Assembly: GCF_030730865.1 (NCBI RefSeq) | Contig: NZ_JAVALZ010000001.1 | Location: 434,001-498,000, forward strand | Length of the DNA stretch: 64,000 nt | Source: Uliginosibacterium sp. 31-16 | GTDB taxonomy: Bacteria; Pseudomonadota; Gammaproteobacteria; Burkholderiales; Rhodocyclaceae | Reading direction: 5' to 3' | In this document: positions 8,080-16,535 of the stretch, piece after piece | Numbering within the stretch: the first letter of the stretch is position 1 | Layout: the number at the start of each line of letters is the position of its first letter | Notes under the pieces: model-generated | What the model saw: only the letters and a program-made list of their open reading frames with translations | What the model was told of the DNA's origin: nothing | Database searches by the model: none | Made by a program: the position numbers and the translations under genes

Positions 8080-9003
8080 ATGACCGCGAACTACCCGCGC
8101 GACCTGATCGGCTACGGCCGCAACCCGCCCCACGCCGACTGGCCGGGGCGAGCGAAGATTGCCGTGCAGTTCGTCCTCAACTACGAGGAAGGCGGCGAGA
8201 ACTCGGTGCTGCATGGTGATGCCGGCAGCGAACAGTTCCTCTCCGAGATGTTCGCGCCGCCGGCCTTCCCGGCTCGCCACATGAGCATGGAATCGATCTA
8301 CGAATACGGCTCACGCGCCGGCGTGTGGCGCATCCTGCGCGAGTTCGAAAAGCGCGGCCTGCCGCTCACCGTGTTCGGCGTGGCCATGGCGCTCGAACGC
8401 CACCCCGAGCTCACCGCCGCCTTCCGTGATCTCGGCCACGAAATCGCCTGCCATGGCTGGCGCTGGATCAGCTACCAGAACATCGACGAAGCCACCGAAC
8501 GCGAGCACATGCAGATCGGCATGGCGATCATCGAGCGCCTCACCGGCGAGCGCGCGCTGGGCTGGTACACCGGCCGCGATTCGCCCGACACCCGCCGGCT
8601 GGTCGCCGACCATGGCGGCTTTCTGTATGACAGCGACTACTACGGTGACGACCTGCCGTTCTGGCTGCCGGTACAGAAAACGAATGGCGACACGGTGCCG
8701 CAGCTGATCGTGCCCTACACCCTGGACGTGAATGACATGCGCTTCGCCCTGCCCCAGGGCTACTCACAGGCCGAAGACTTCTTCACCTATCTGCGTGACA
8801 CGTTTGACGTGCTCTACGCCGAAGGCGAAGACCGCCCCAGAATGATGAGCGTCGGCATGCACTGTCGCCTGCTCGGCCGCCCGGGCCGGATGAAAGCCTT
8901 GATCAACTTTCTCGACCACATCGAAAAACACGATCGCGTGTGGGTCACGCGGCGCGTGGATATCGCCCGCCACTGGCGCGAGAAATTTCCGGCGCCGCGC
9001 TGA
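8080..9003 (+). CDS. puuE: Allantoinase PuuE (polysaccharide-deacetylase family)
   Basis: A 307-residue cytosolic hydrolase of the NodB/polysaccharide deacetylase superfamily that opens allantoin to allantoate. Family features are YPRDLIGYGRNPPHADWPG, FVLNYEEGGENSVLHGD, HEIACHGWRW (metal-binding His region) and the C-terminal MMSVGMHCRLLGRPGR. These match PuuE allantoinases rather than the metal-dependent AllB family. It follows puuD by 24 bp in an operon. Its product feeds the allantoicase encoded at 17270–18271. Confidence 0.95.
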   Translation: MTANYPRDLIGYGRNPPHADWPGRAKIAVQFVLNYEEGGENSVLHGDAGSEQFLSEMFAPPAFPARHMSMESIYEYGSRAGVWRILREFEKRGLPLTVFGVAMALERHPELTAAFRDLGHEIACHGWRWISYQNIDEATEREHMQIGMAIIERLTGERALGWYTGRDSPDTRRLVADHGGFLYDSDYYGDDLPFWLPVQKTNGDTVPQLIVPYTLDVNDMRFALPQGYSQAEDFFTYLRDTFDVLYAEGEDRPRMMSVGMHCRLLGRPGRMKALINFLDHIEKHDRVWVTRRVDIARHWREKFPAPR

Positions 9004-9125
9004 GGCGCGGTAATTTCGTAGGAATCCGGGGCTTGAGGGCGCAAGGTGGCGATTCCCGGATTCCGTCGGGCGCAGCCCGGTTTATCCTGAGCGTGTCGAA
9101 GGACTGCATCCGGGCTACATGGCGA
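9004..9125. repeat. Intergenic hairpin repeat after puuE
   Basis: GGAATCCGGG pairs with CCCGGATTCC, followed by AGCCCGG paired with CCGGGCT around TCCTGAGCGTGTCGAAGGA. This TCCTGAGC-GTCGAAGGA motif recalls a dispersed repeat found in many proteobacterial genomes. It separates convergent puuE and the MocR gene and may terminate both. Confidence 0.5.
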
Positions 9126-10571
9126 TCAAGCCCGCCCTTCCTCCACGATCACCGCCAGCCGGCGGATCGCCGCCTCCACCTCGGGAGTGAAGGGGATGCC
9201 GCAGTTGATGCGCAGGTAGTTGTCGTAGCGATCAGAGTTGCTGAAGATCCAGCCCGGAGCAAAGCGGATACCTTCGCGCAAGGCAGTATCAAAGACCGCA
9301 CGCGGATCTCGCAGCACCGGCAGTTGCACCCACAGCAGCATGCCGCCCTGAGGCATGGAAAGCCGGGTTTCTTCCGGAAAATGCGTGGCGATCGCCTCGG
9401 CCACCGCAGTACGCCGCGCCCGCAGCACACGGCGCAGCCTGTTCAGATGGCGGTCGAAGGCCGGGCTGGCCATGAACTCGCTGGCGGTCAGTTGCAGGAA
9501 AGTATCGTTGGGGCGGCTCTGCGCGTACTTGAGCATCTTCACGCGTGCATGCCAGCGTCCGCCACTGATCCAGCCCAGGCGCATGCCCGGGGCCAGCGTC
9601 TTGTGCAGCGAGGCACAGTGGATCACGCCCCCCTCCTCATCCCAGGATTTGAGCGCCCGCAGGGTCTGATCCTCGTCGCCCAGCGCAGCATAAGTATCGT
9701 CCTCGATCAGGGCCACGCCATACTGCGCGCACAGCGCCGCCATGGCGGCCTTCTTCGCATCCGGCATCACGCTGCCGAGCGGATTCTGAAAGTTCGGAAT
9801 CACCACCACGGCCTTGATCGACTGGGTCTGCAGCGCCAGTTCGAGGGCCTCGACCGACATCCCGGTCTGCGGACTGGTGGGGATCTCGATGCTGCGCAAG
9901 CCGAGACTCTGGATGATCTGCAGCAGGCCGAAGTAGCACGGCGACTCGACCGCCACCGTGTCGCCAGATTGCGTGACCGCACGCAGCGCGAGGTTCATCG
10001 CCTCGGTACAGCCGTGGGTGACCACGATGTCGTCGGCCGTGAGACGCATGCCGCTCTCCAGCGCGCGCCGCGCCAGCACCGTGCGGAAACCCTGCTCTCC
10101 ATGCCAGGGCGTGGGGTTGACCAGCACGTCAGGATGCAGGCGTAGCGCCCGCGTCGCGGCATTCTTCAGCGCCGCCGCAGGGTAGGCATCCGGCGAGCCG
10201 AAGGCCTGGGCCAGATTCAGGCGCAGGGAGTGCTGCTCACAGCGGGCGAGAAAGTCCGACACGCGTTCGTGAATGCCGAGAAATTGCGCGGCATCGATGC
10301 GGGCCGGCAAAGCGGGCTCGCTGCTGGGCTGCAGGGCCAGACGACGCGGCCGGCAGACGTAATAGCCGGAGCGCGCCCGCGCCTCCAGCCAGCCTTTCTC
10401 TTCAAGGTGACGGCAGGCCTGCAGCACCGTGCTCAGGCTGACCTGATGCAGTTTGGTCAGCGAACGCACCGAGGGCATGCGGTCCCCCGGTGACAGCGCA
10501 CCCGATTCGATGGCGCCGAGATAGTGGCCGGCAAGCTGGAGGTAGAGCAAGGAGGGGTTGTTGGCATCCAT
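9126..10571 (-). CDS. MocR-type regulator (GntR HTH fused to PLP aminotransferase-like domain)
   Basis: A 481-residue fusion. A GntR winged helix occupies about residues 5–75 (SLLYLQLAGHYLGAIESGALSPGDRMPSVRSLTKLHQVSLSTVLQA in broken form). A fold-type I aminotransferase-like domain follows from about residue 110, with the PLP lysine in SLHKTLAPG. The start MDANNP is chosen because AAAGGAG lies about 11 bp upstream and the helix-turn-helix begins right after; the in-frame extension is Arg/Tyr/Cys-rich and unlike the family. MocR proteins sense amino compounds through PLP. Its divergent partner encodes a DUF2917 protein, so an operator in the shared gap is expected. Confidence 0.9.
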   Translation of the reverse strand: MDANNPSLLYLQLAGHYLGAIESGALSPGDRMPSVRSLTKLHQVSLSTVLQACRHLEEKGWLEARARSGYYVCRPRRLALQPSSEPALPARIDAAQFLGIHERVSDFLARCEQHSLRLNLAQAFGSPDAYPAAALKNAATRALRLHPDVLVNPTPWHGEQGFRTVLARRALESGMRLTADDIVVTHGCTEAMNLALRAVTQSGDTVAVESPCYFGLLQIIQSLGLRSIEIPTSPQTGMSVEALELALQTQSIKAVVVIPNFQNPLGSVMPDAKKAAMAALCAQYGVALIEDDTYAALGDEDQTLRALKSWDEEGGVIHCASLHKTLAPGMRLGWISGGRWHARVKMLKYAQSRPNDTFLQLTASEFMASPAFDRHLNRLRRVLRARRTAVAEAIATHFPEETRLSMPQGGMLLWVQLPVLRDPRAVFDTALREGIRFAPGWIFSNSDRYDNYLRINCGIPFTPEVEAAIRRLAVIVEEGRA

Positions 10572-10609
10572 GAGCAATGCTGCTCCTTTCCGGCGCAAAC
10601 AGAACAGAT

Positions 10610-10627
10610 ACAGAAAGCGCGTTCTGT
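10610..10627. promoter_or_regulatory. Palindromic operator candidate for the MocR regulator
   Basis: ACAGAA-AGCGCG-TTCTGT has perfect 6-bp arms in the gap between the divergent MocR and DUF2917 genes. AACAGAT also occurs twice in direct orientation, at about 10603 and 10634. MocR proteins often bind paired direct or inverted half-sites in such gaps. This specific site is inferred. Confidence 0.45.
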
Positions 10628-10743
10628 AACCATAACAGATCATTCTCGACACTTCTGATCTGCTTCACAAAACAGCCCCCTGTGCCTGCCGTCCCGGTTC
10701 CCGGACGCCTAGGATTCAGTCAAGGAACAAACAGGAGCAGATC

Positions 10744-11106
10744 ATGCGCAGCACCACTCGAAAAACAGCCCCCATCGCCCGCGAAATTCAGCTGGACCGC
10801 GGCATGAGTCAATCGATCCATGCCTGCCGGCAGACCCGCATCATATGCATTGAGGGCCGCATGGAAATCAGCCAGACCATCATGTGGGTGGGTACCCTGC
10901 CCTTGCGTATCACCCGTCATCTGTGCGCTGGCGACACCTGCCTGGTGGAAGAAAGCGGCTGGCTTCTCCTGCGCGCCGAAAACCCCGGTTCCCGACTCCA
11001 GCTGGAAGCCCCGCAACGCACCGCCTTGTCAGCTTTCCTGGCCCCCTTGCGCAGCTGGCTCGGCAGCCACCTGCACCTGCCCGGCGGCACGGCACAGGCG
11101 CACTGA
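10744..11106 (+). CDS. DUF2917-like small protein
   Basis: A 120-residue soluble protein of unknown function. The pattern RIICIEGRMEISQT…LCAGDTCLVEESGWLLLRAENPGSRLQLE looks like a short beta-rich cupin-like fold and matches my memory of DUF2917. That family often sits next to MocR/GntR regulators in betaproteobacteria. AGGAG lies about 7 bp before the ATG. It is divergent from the MocR gene and probably controlled by it. A repeat and a terminator follow. Confidence 0.6.
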   Translation: MRSTTRKTAPIAREIQLDRGMSQSIHACRQTRIICIEGRMEISQTIMWVGTLPLRITRHLCAGDTCLVEESGWLLLRAENPGSRLQLEAPQRTALSAFLAPLRSWLGSHLHLPGGTAQAH

Positions 11107-11152
11107 CCCTCGTCAGCTCACTCCAGAGCCCTGTCTGGAGAGCCGCGCCCCG

Positions 11153-11239
11153 CCTGCCTCTGCAGCAAGGCTGCCTGAAGAGCTTCACCACACCTGCCTC
11201 TACAGCAAGCCTGCCGGAAGAGGCACACCCCATGCGGGT
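11153..11239. repeat. Tandem repeat pair containing the GCCTGAAGA core
   Basis: Two 31-bp units, 11153–11183 and 11193–11223, repeat with a 40-bp period. Each begins CCTGCCTCTRCAGCAAG and ends CTGCCKGAAGAG. A third, inverted core (GGGTCTTCAGGC) lies at 11226–11237. The string AGGCTGCCTGAA at 11168–11179 is part of the first unit. Confidence 0.65.
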
Positions 11240-11266
11240 CTTCAGGCCTACCCGTTTTTCAATGCA

Positions 11267-11301
11267 AACAGCCCGGCGCACCCAAGGTGCACCGGGCTGT
11301 T
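11267..11301. terminator. Bidirectional Rho-independent terminator
   Basis: AACAGCCCGGCGCAC (11267–11281) pairs with GTGCACCGGGCTGTT (11287–11301) with one mismatch, followed by TT on the plus strand and preceded by AAA. It lies between the DUF2917 gene (plus) and the PhoX-like gene (minus) and can serve both. Confidence 0.85.
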
Positions 11302-11317
11302 TTCGCCTTCTGCCGGA

Positions 11318-13282
11318 TCAGAGCTTGGCCGGCATGCCGGTCAGGTAGCCGATGGCGGCGCCAAAACGATCCTTGTAGTTGGCGCGCACCAGCGGGTCCA
11401 GCGTGGTCTTCACCGTGCCGTGGATCGAGCCCCAGTCGCCCGGATGCTGGAAGTTGCTCATGATGTAGGTCCAGCCATTGATGCTGTCCACCGCGTGCAG
11501 CCCGGTCGCCTCACCACCGGACGGCATCGACATGATGCGCGACAGCGCCTTGGTATCAATGTTGTAGGCCCACAGGAAGTTGTTGACGTGCTGGCCGCTG
11601 TCTTCGCCGATGAACAGGGTGCGCAACTTCTCGGAGAACTTGAGGTTGTCCGGATTGGCGATCTTGTCCGGATTGGCCGTATTGCCCAGCGCGTCGGCGG
11701 CAATGTCTTCCCCCACCATCAGGCAGCGGGTCTGCGCCGGCACCCATTCGCTGTTGATCGCGGTCCCCGCCGTATCCTGCTGTCCGCCCGCAAGCGTGTG
11801 CGCCATGATGCCGCCGGCGACGATGGCCTTGTCCAGAGCGATCCCCGTGGCGGCGTTGTTGGCGGCATTGCCCTTGATCATCGACGACTGGATGTTCTGC
11901 AGCGCGGAGTAGGCAATCTTGTCCTTGATGTTGACCGTGGTGCCTTCCATCTTGGTGAAGGACATGGTCGCGCCCATCAGGTTGGCATAGCGGTGGGTTT
12001 CAAGGAACGCGGCGGCTTTCTCCATGCCCGGCTTGAGCTTGACCCACTGGGCGCCGCCGTCCAGATACATCTTGGTATAGCTGGCGTCGACCGGATCAAC
12101 CTTGACCGAGGTGAGGATGTCGGCCGGCTTGAGTGTATTGGCCAGCGCTTCGATCTCGGCGCTGGTGGCATGGCCCAGATTGATCCAGGTGAGCGCGGCG
12201 CCAGCAGCCGTCGGATCGACCGAGAAACCGGCGCCGACCTTGGCCACGTACAGGGTGCCTGCGGACAGATCCTTGGCAGTGTCGGCAACAAACATGAAGA
12301 AACCGCCGTTGGTGTAGTCGTCGCCCATCAACACGGTGCGGTTGTCCGGCATCACCTGGATCAGCTCGTGCGAGATGCGCCCCAGGCAGTAGTGCTTCTT
12401 GATGCTGCCCGTACCGTCCGGATTCACCGTTACTTCCGGCAGGTGGCCATAGTGATACGGATTGGCGGCCGTCGCGTCACCGAACAGATTTTTGCTATAG
12501 GCCTGGAACATGGTGTTGCTGGCGATGAACTGGGCGTCCGGCTCGTATTCCTCGCTCGACAGATGCGTATTCCACGGCGACAGGCTGGCGCCGCAGGTGA
12601 TCCACAAGCCGTGTGCGCCAGAGGTGTCGACGTTGTGATATTTCACCAGCGTCAGGGCGCCGGTGGCCGGGTCCTGATCGAGGGTCAGCACCGCGATCGG
12701 CGAAGGCAGCGTACCGTAGGCCGAGACCAGCGCCTGATCACGCGTGGTGTATTCAAACTGCACCACCGCGAACACGGTATTGCCCTTGACGCCGGCCACC
12801 GTCGGGTTAGCCAGGGTCAGCAACGAGGAACCGTCCGGGCTGTCAGAGAAGAACTGACGCTCCTTGCCAGCCACCGATTTGTCGATGATCGGCTGGTTGT
12901 TGATGTCGTAATAAGCGCCGGCCAGGGTCGTACCGCCTTTGCCATCCGGCACCAGATCGCCTGTTACGAAGAAGGGCTGATACTTCAGCGCGAAACTCTG
13001 CTTGCTGCCGTTGCTGTAAGTCACTTCCATGCTGGATTTGACCAGGGTCGTGGCCATCTCGGCGGCGACGGCCAGACTCGGGGCAGCCATGCCGGTGAAG
13101 GCGACAGCGGTCACGCTGGGTGCTTCTGCCGCCGGGCCGGCCGCAGGGCTACCGCCACTGCTGCTGCCCCCGCCACCACAGGCACTCAGCAGACCGGCAG
13201 CACCACCTGCCAGAGGCAGCAGCGGCAAACCAGCAAGGAATTTCAGGCTATGGCGACGGGACAGATCAAAATTCTGGGTCAT
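11318..13282 (-). CDS. PhoX-family (DUF839) Tat-exported phosphatase-like lipoprotein
   Basis: A 654-residue protein. The start MTQNFDLSRRHSLKFLAG opens a twin-arginine signal (SRRHSLKFL) followed by a lipobox LLSAC and a Gly/Ser linker, so it is predicted to be Tat-exported and perhaps lipid-anchored. The body matches PhoX/DUF839 beta-propeller proteins (LGRISHELIQVMPDNRTVLMGDD, ARCLMVGEDIAAD region, LWAYNIDTKALSRIMS, GEATGLHA). PhoX enzymes are Ca/Fe-dependent phosphatases. A CTGTCAT heptamer (13366–13372, minus strand) lies about 84 bp upstream and could be half a Pho box. A terminator follows the gene. Enzyme activity is inferred. Confidence 0.75.
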   Translation of the reverse strand: MTQNFDLSRRHSLKFLAGLPLLPLAGGAAGLLSACGGGGSSSGGSPAAGPAAEAPSVTAVAFTGMAAPSLAVAAEMATTLVKSSMEVTYSNGSKQSFALKYQPFFVTGDLVPDGKGGTTLAGAYYDINNQPIIDKSVAGKERQFFSDSPDGSSLLTLANPTVAGVKGNTVFAVVQFEYTTRDQALVSAYGTLPSPIAVLTLDQDPATGALTLVKYHNVDTSGAHGLWITCGASLSPWNTHLSSEEYEPDAQFIASNTMFQAYSKNLFGDATAANPYHYGHLPEVTVNPDGTGSIKKHYCLGRISHELIQVMPDNRTVLMGDDYTNGGFFMFVADTAKDLSAGTLYVAKVGAGFSVDPTAAGAALTWINLGHATSAEIEALANTLKPADILTSVKVDPVDASYTKMYLDGGAQWVKLKPGMEKAAAFLETHRYANLMGATMSFTKMEGTTVNIKDKIAYSALQNIQSSMIKGNAANNAATGIALDKAIVAGGIMAHTLAGGQQDTAGTAINSEWVPAQTRCLMVGEDIAADALGNTANPDKIANPDNLKFSEKLRTLFIGEDSGQHVNNFLWAYNIDTKALSRIMSMPSGGEATGLHAVDSINGWTYIMSNFQHPGDWGSIHGTVKTTLDPLVRANYKDRFGAAIGYLTGMPAKL

Positions 13283-13580
13283 GGAAATGGCTCTCTGTTT
13301 GTGGGTTTTTTGAATGCATGAGGCACGCGCGTGCGTGACCTGGCCCGTCATCCTGACCTGCGAACATGACAGCACTGTGATGGCCGACTGCCGCAAAGCC
13401 TAACTGTCGATCCTGTGAGCCTGAATCGGTGCGCCAGGCGCAGGCATGGTGCAGCGCGCATGCCGCCGGGCGCGTCCGGCCCTTCCAAAGCCGATCGCAA
13501 GCAGCCCGAAGAAGCCCGCCAGTACTCGCTCTACAGCCATCCTTGAGCAGCAGGTCTGCGGTTGGCACAGCTCATGCATT
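13283..13580. other. Intergenic region upstream of the PhoX-like and FadR-type genes
   Basis: About 300 bp without a convincing gene. Frames crossing it would extend the GntR regulator N-terminally by about 62 residues of Arg/Ser/Ala-rich sequence that is unlike the family, and would translate through the operator at 13581–13597. It should contain the promoters for both divergent genes; I cannot place their boxes with confidence. Confidence 0.5.
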
Positions 13581-13597
13581 AACTGGTCAGACCAGTT
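13581..13597. promoter_or_regulatory. FadR/GntR-type operator, perfect 17-bp palindrome
   Basis: AACTGGTCAGACCAGTT is perfectly symmetric around its central A. It contains TGGTCAGACCA, which fits the TNGTNNNACNA consensus of FadR-subfamily GntR regulators such as PdhR and LldR. It lies 17 bp before the GTG start of the GntR gene, so autoregulation of that gene and the ureide operon downstream is likely. Confidence 0.8.
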
Positions 13598-13614
13598 CGA
13601 CCAGAGCCCCAGCC

Positions 13615-14322
13615 GTGACCCGACTCTCCAGTTTTGCTGCGCAGACCCTGCAGCGCCAGATCCACGAAGGCCATTACCCTGACGGCAGCGCCCTGCCCGG
13701 CCAGCGGGATCTCGCCGCCAGCCTGGGCATCAGCCGCACAGCCCTGCGCGAAGCCGTGTCGACGCTGGAAGCGCTGGGCATGCTGCGCTCACAGCCGGGC
13801 AAGGGCGTCTTCGTCACGACGGGCAAGGGCCGCACAGCGAACGATGTGCCACCGGGCCCGCTGGCCATGTCACCGCAGGATGTTTTCCAGTTTCGCGCCA
13901 TCGTCGAACCTGCCGCCGCTGCATTGGCCGCCTGCCACGCCGACGCGGCGGGGCGCGAAGCCCTGCAGGCGATCCAGACCCGCATGGATGCCGCGCTGCA
14001 CGCGCTGGATCTGGTCGGCGCCTCGGAGGCCGATCTGGACTTTCATCTGGCGATTGCCGACTACGCGGCCAACCCGCTGCTCAGTTCAGCCATCCGCTCG
14101 CTCGAAGAACCGATTGCCTACAGCCTGCGCCTGCCCTTCGCCGACCCCGGCGGGGTGTGGGCTCCCGCCGACGAACATCACGCCGTGCTCGCCGCGATCT
14201 GCGCGGGTGACGCAGCCGCCGCCCATGCCGCCATGCGCCAGCACCTGATCCACGCCGCCGCGCGCATCGGCATTGCCTTCACCAACCTTTCCTTTATTGA
14301 CCTGTCTTTCGCCACGCCCTGA
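13615..14322 (+). CDS. GntR/FadR-subfamily transcriptional regulator (FCD domain)
   Basis: A 235-residue regulator with a winged helix at about residues 5–70 (LQRQIHEGHYPDGSALPGQRDLAASLGISRTALREAVSTLEALG) and an all-helical FCD ligand domain from about residue 85 (FRAIVEPAAAALA, ADLDFHLAIADYAANPLLSSAI, EHHAVLAAICAGDAAAAHAAM). The GTG start VTRLSS is preferred over upstream starts because the family begins just before this helix and the operator at 13581–13597 lies in front. It heads a likely operon of ABC transporter, allantoicase and ureidoglycolate lyase genes, so it may respond to allantoate, ureidoglycolate or glyoxylate (inferred). Confidence 0.88.
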   Translation: MTRLSSFAAQTLQRQIHEGHYPDGSALPGQRDLAASLGISRTALREAVSTLEALGMLRSQPGKGVFVTTGKGRTANDVPPGPLAMSPQDVFQFRAIVEPAAAALAACHADAAGREALQAIQTRMDAALHALDLVGASEADLDFHLAIADYAANPLLSSAIRSLEEPIAYSLRLPFADPGGVWAPADEHHAVLAAICAGDAAAAHAAMRQHLIHAAARIGIAFTNLSFIDLSFATP

Positions 14323-14350
14323 CCGGGCACCCGCCACAAGGAGCATCCCC

Positions 14351-15142
14351 ATGAACCGCCGCACCGTCCTCCGCTTCCTCTCCACCTCGGCCCTCGCCCT
14401 TGGCCTGCTGGCCAACCTGCCCGCACTGGCTGACGGCCTCGACAGCATCAAGAAGGCCGGCACGCTGCGGGTCGCCGTGCCGCAGGATTTCCCGCCTTTC
14501 GGCACCATCGGCGCCGACATGAAACCGGTCGGCTACGACATCGACGCAGCCGCACTGATCGCCAGGGAAATGGGCGTCAAGCTGGAGCTGATCCCGGTTT
14601 CTTCCACCAACCGCATCCCCTACCTGACCACCGGCAAGGCCGATCTGGTGATCTCCAGCCTGGGCAAGAATCCGGACCGCGAAAAGGTCATCGACTTCAC
14701 CAACGCGTACGCGCCCTTCTTCAATGGCGTATTCGGCCCGGCCGATGTCAAGGTGAGCAGTGCGGCAGATCTGGCAGGCAAGACCATCGCCGTGACCCGT
14801 GGCTCGGTCGAAGATCTGGAACTCAGCAAGATCGCGCCGACCACGGCTACCATCAAGCGCTTCGAGGACAACAACACCACCCTCTCGGCCTATCTCTCCG
14901 GCCAGACCCAGCTGGCCGCGACCGGCAACGTGGTGGCCGCCGCGCTGAACGAACGCACCAAGCTGCGCCCGCTGACGCCGAAATTCCTGATCAAGAACTC
15001 GCCCTGTTTCGTCGGTGTAAACAAGGGAGAAACAGCCCTGATTGCACGCATCAACGAGATCCTGGCCAAGGCCAAGAAGGACGGCTCGCTGAACCAGATC
15101 GCCGTGAAGTGGCTGCATAACCCGCTGCCAGCAGACCTGTAA
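14351..15142 (+). CDS. Polar amino-acid-type ABC transporter substrate-binding protein
   Basis: A 263-residue exported binding protein of the SBP_bac_3 family. MNRRTVLRFLSTSALALGLL opens a signal peptide cut near ALADG. The mature protein starts with LDSIKKAGTLRVAVPQDFPPFGTIGADMKPVGYDIDAA, the standard opening of this family, and contains ADLVISSLGKNPDREKVIDF. AAGGAG lies 7 bp before the ATG. It is the first gene of a transporter set whose last partner is followed by allantoicase. I infer an allantoate, allantoin or ureidoglycolate substrate, but the family mostly carries amino acids. Confidence 0.88.
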   Translation: MNRRTVLRFLSTSALALGLLANLPALADGLDSIKKAGTLRVAVPQDFPPFGTIGADMKPVGYDIDAAALIAREMGVKLELIPVSSTNRIPYLTTGKADLVISSLGKNPDREKVIDFTNAYAPFFNGVFGPADVKVSSAADLAGKTIAVTRGSVEDLELSKIAPTTATIKRFEDNNTTLSAYLSGQTQLAATGNVVAAALNERTKLRPLTPKFLIKNSPCFVGVNKGETALIARINEILAKAKKDGSLNQIAVKWLHNPLPADL

Positions 15143-15150
15143 ACACCCTG

Positions 15151-15178
15151 CGTCGTTCCCGCCGCCGCGGGAACGACG
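15151..15178 (+). terminator. Perfect 12-bp hairpin between binding protein and permease genes
   Basis: CGTCGTTCCCGC (15151–15162) pairs perfectly with GCGGGAACGACG (15167–15178) over a 4-nt loop, nine bases after the binding-protein stop. The following bases are TCTTCTGTTTT rather than a clean T-run. It probably acts as a partial terminator or 3' stabiliser, giving more binding protein than permease. Confidence 0.6.
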
Positions 15179-15210
15179 GTCTTCTGTTTTGCTGATGGAG
15201 AGTCGCCAGG

Positions 15211-15882
15211 ATGGCCTACTCATTTGACTTCACTGCCGTTGCTCAATACCACACCCAGCTCGCCGTCGGCGTGGGCTACACGCTCATGCTCACCGCACTG
15301 GGCGCAGTGCTGGGCGTGACCCTCGGCACACTCGGCGCAGTCGTGCGAGCCTGGCGCATCCGCCCCTTCGCCCAGCTGTTCGGGCTGTACGTGGAGCTGA
15401 TCCGCAATACGCCCTTCATCGTCCAGCTGTTCTTCATCTTCTTCGGTCTGCCAGCACTGGGCCTGCGCCTTGGCGAATGGCAGGCCGCCATCATTGCGGT
15501 GGTGATCAACCTCGGCGCGTATTCCACCGAGATCATCCGCGCCGGCATCCAGGCCATCCCGCGCGGTCAGATCGAGGCGGCGGGATCGCTGGCCATGACG
15601 CGCACCCAGATATTCCGCCACGTCGTGCTCCAGCCGGCCTTGCAGAAAGTGTGGCCGGCGCTGTCCAGCCAGATCGTGATCGTCATGCTCGGCACCTCGG
15701 TGTGCTCGCAGATTGCCGCCGAGGAGCTGACCTTCGCCGCCAACTTCATCCAGTCGCGCAACTTCCGCGCGTTCGAAACCTACATCGTCGTGGCCCTGAT
15801 CTATCTGGCCCTGTCCGTCGGCGTGCGCGCCCTGCTCAACCAGATCGGCCAGCGCTTCGTCGTAAAGAGGAGGCCCGCGTGA
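15211..15882 (+). CDS. Polar amino-acid-type ABC transporter permease 1
   Basis: A 223-residue inner-membrane permease of the HisM/GlnP family with about five membrane segments. It contains the family signature YVELIRNTPFIVQLFFIFFGLP and the EAA loop EAAGSLAMTRTQIFRHVVLQPAL that docks to the ATPase. GGAGAG lies about 9 bp before the ATG. Its stop overlaps the start of the second permease (TGATG), so the two are translationally coupled and probably form a heterodimer. Confidence 0.9.
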   Translation: MAYSFDFTAVAQYHTQLAVGVGYTLMLTALGAVLGVTLGTLGAVVRAWRIRPFAQLFGLYVELIRNTPFIVQLFFIFFGLPALGLRLGEWQAAIIAVVINLGAYSTEIIRAGIQAIPRGQIEAAGSLAMTRTQIFRHVVLQPALQKVWPALSSQIVIVMLGTSVCSQIAAEELTFAANFIQSRNFRAFETYIVVALIYLALSVGVRALLNQIGQRFVVKRRPA

Positions 15883-16535
15883 TGAACGAATTTTCGACTT
15901 GGGACATCCTGCGCAACCTCGGTTTCGGTGCGCTATGGACCATCGGTCTATCCCTCACCGCCTTTGTGCTCGGCGGCAGCGCCGGCCTCCTGCTGCTCAC
16001 CGCGCGCATGTCAAAAAAGGTCTGGCTGCAGCGCGCAGCCCGTGCCTACATCGAGTTCTTCCAGGGCACGCCGCTGCTGATGCAGCTCTTCATGGTGTTC
16101 TTCGGCATCGCCCTGCTGGGCGTGGATGTGCCGCCCTGGCTGGCTGCCGCACTGGGTCTGACGCTGTTCTCCAGTGCTTATCTCGCCGAGATCTGGCGCG
16201 GCTGTGTCGAGGCGATTCCGAAAGGCCAGTGGGAAGCCTCGGCCAGCCTGGCCATGACCTGGCTCGAACAGATGCGCCACGTGATCCTGCCACAGGCCCT
16301 GCGCATCGCGGTGGCACCCACCGTGGGCTTCTCCGTGCAGATCGTCAAGGGCACCGCAGTCACCTCGATCATCGGCTTTGCCGAGCTGACCAAGACCGGC
16401 TCCATGCTCGCCAACGCCACCTTCCAGCCCTTCATGGTCTTCGGCTTCGTTGCCCTGGGCTATTTCATCCTGTGTTATCCGCTGTCGCATTTCGCGGCGC
16501 ACCTGGAAAGGAAATTTCATGCTCCTGCGCATTGA
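15882..16535 (+). CDS. Polar amino-acid-type ABC transporter permease 2
   Basis: A 217-residue partner permease. The start MNEFSTWD is set by the AGAGGAGG ribosome site and the TGATG overlap with the previous gene. It shows YIEFFQGTPLLMQLFMVFFG, the EAA loop EASASLAMTWLEQMRHVILPQALRIA in broken form, and about five membrane segments. Its 3' end overlaps the ATPase start by 17 bp. Together with the first permease and the ATPase it forms the inner-membrane importer for this ureide-linked system. Confidence 0.9.
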   Translation: MNEFSTWDILRNLGFGALWTIGLSLTAFVLGGSAGLLLLTARMSKKVWLQRAARAYIEFFQGTPLLMQLFMVFFGIALLGVDVPPWLAAALGLTLFSSAYLAEIWRGCVEAIPKGQWEASASLAMTWLEQMRHVILPQALRIAVAPTVGFSVQIVKGTAVTSIIGFAELTKTGSMLANATFQPFMVFGFVALGYFILCYPLSHFAAHLERKFHAPAH

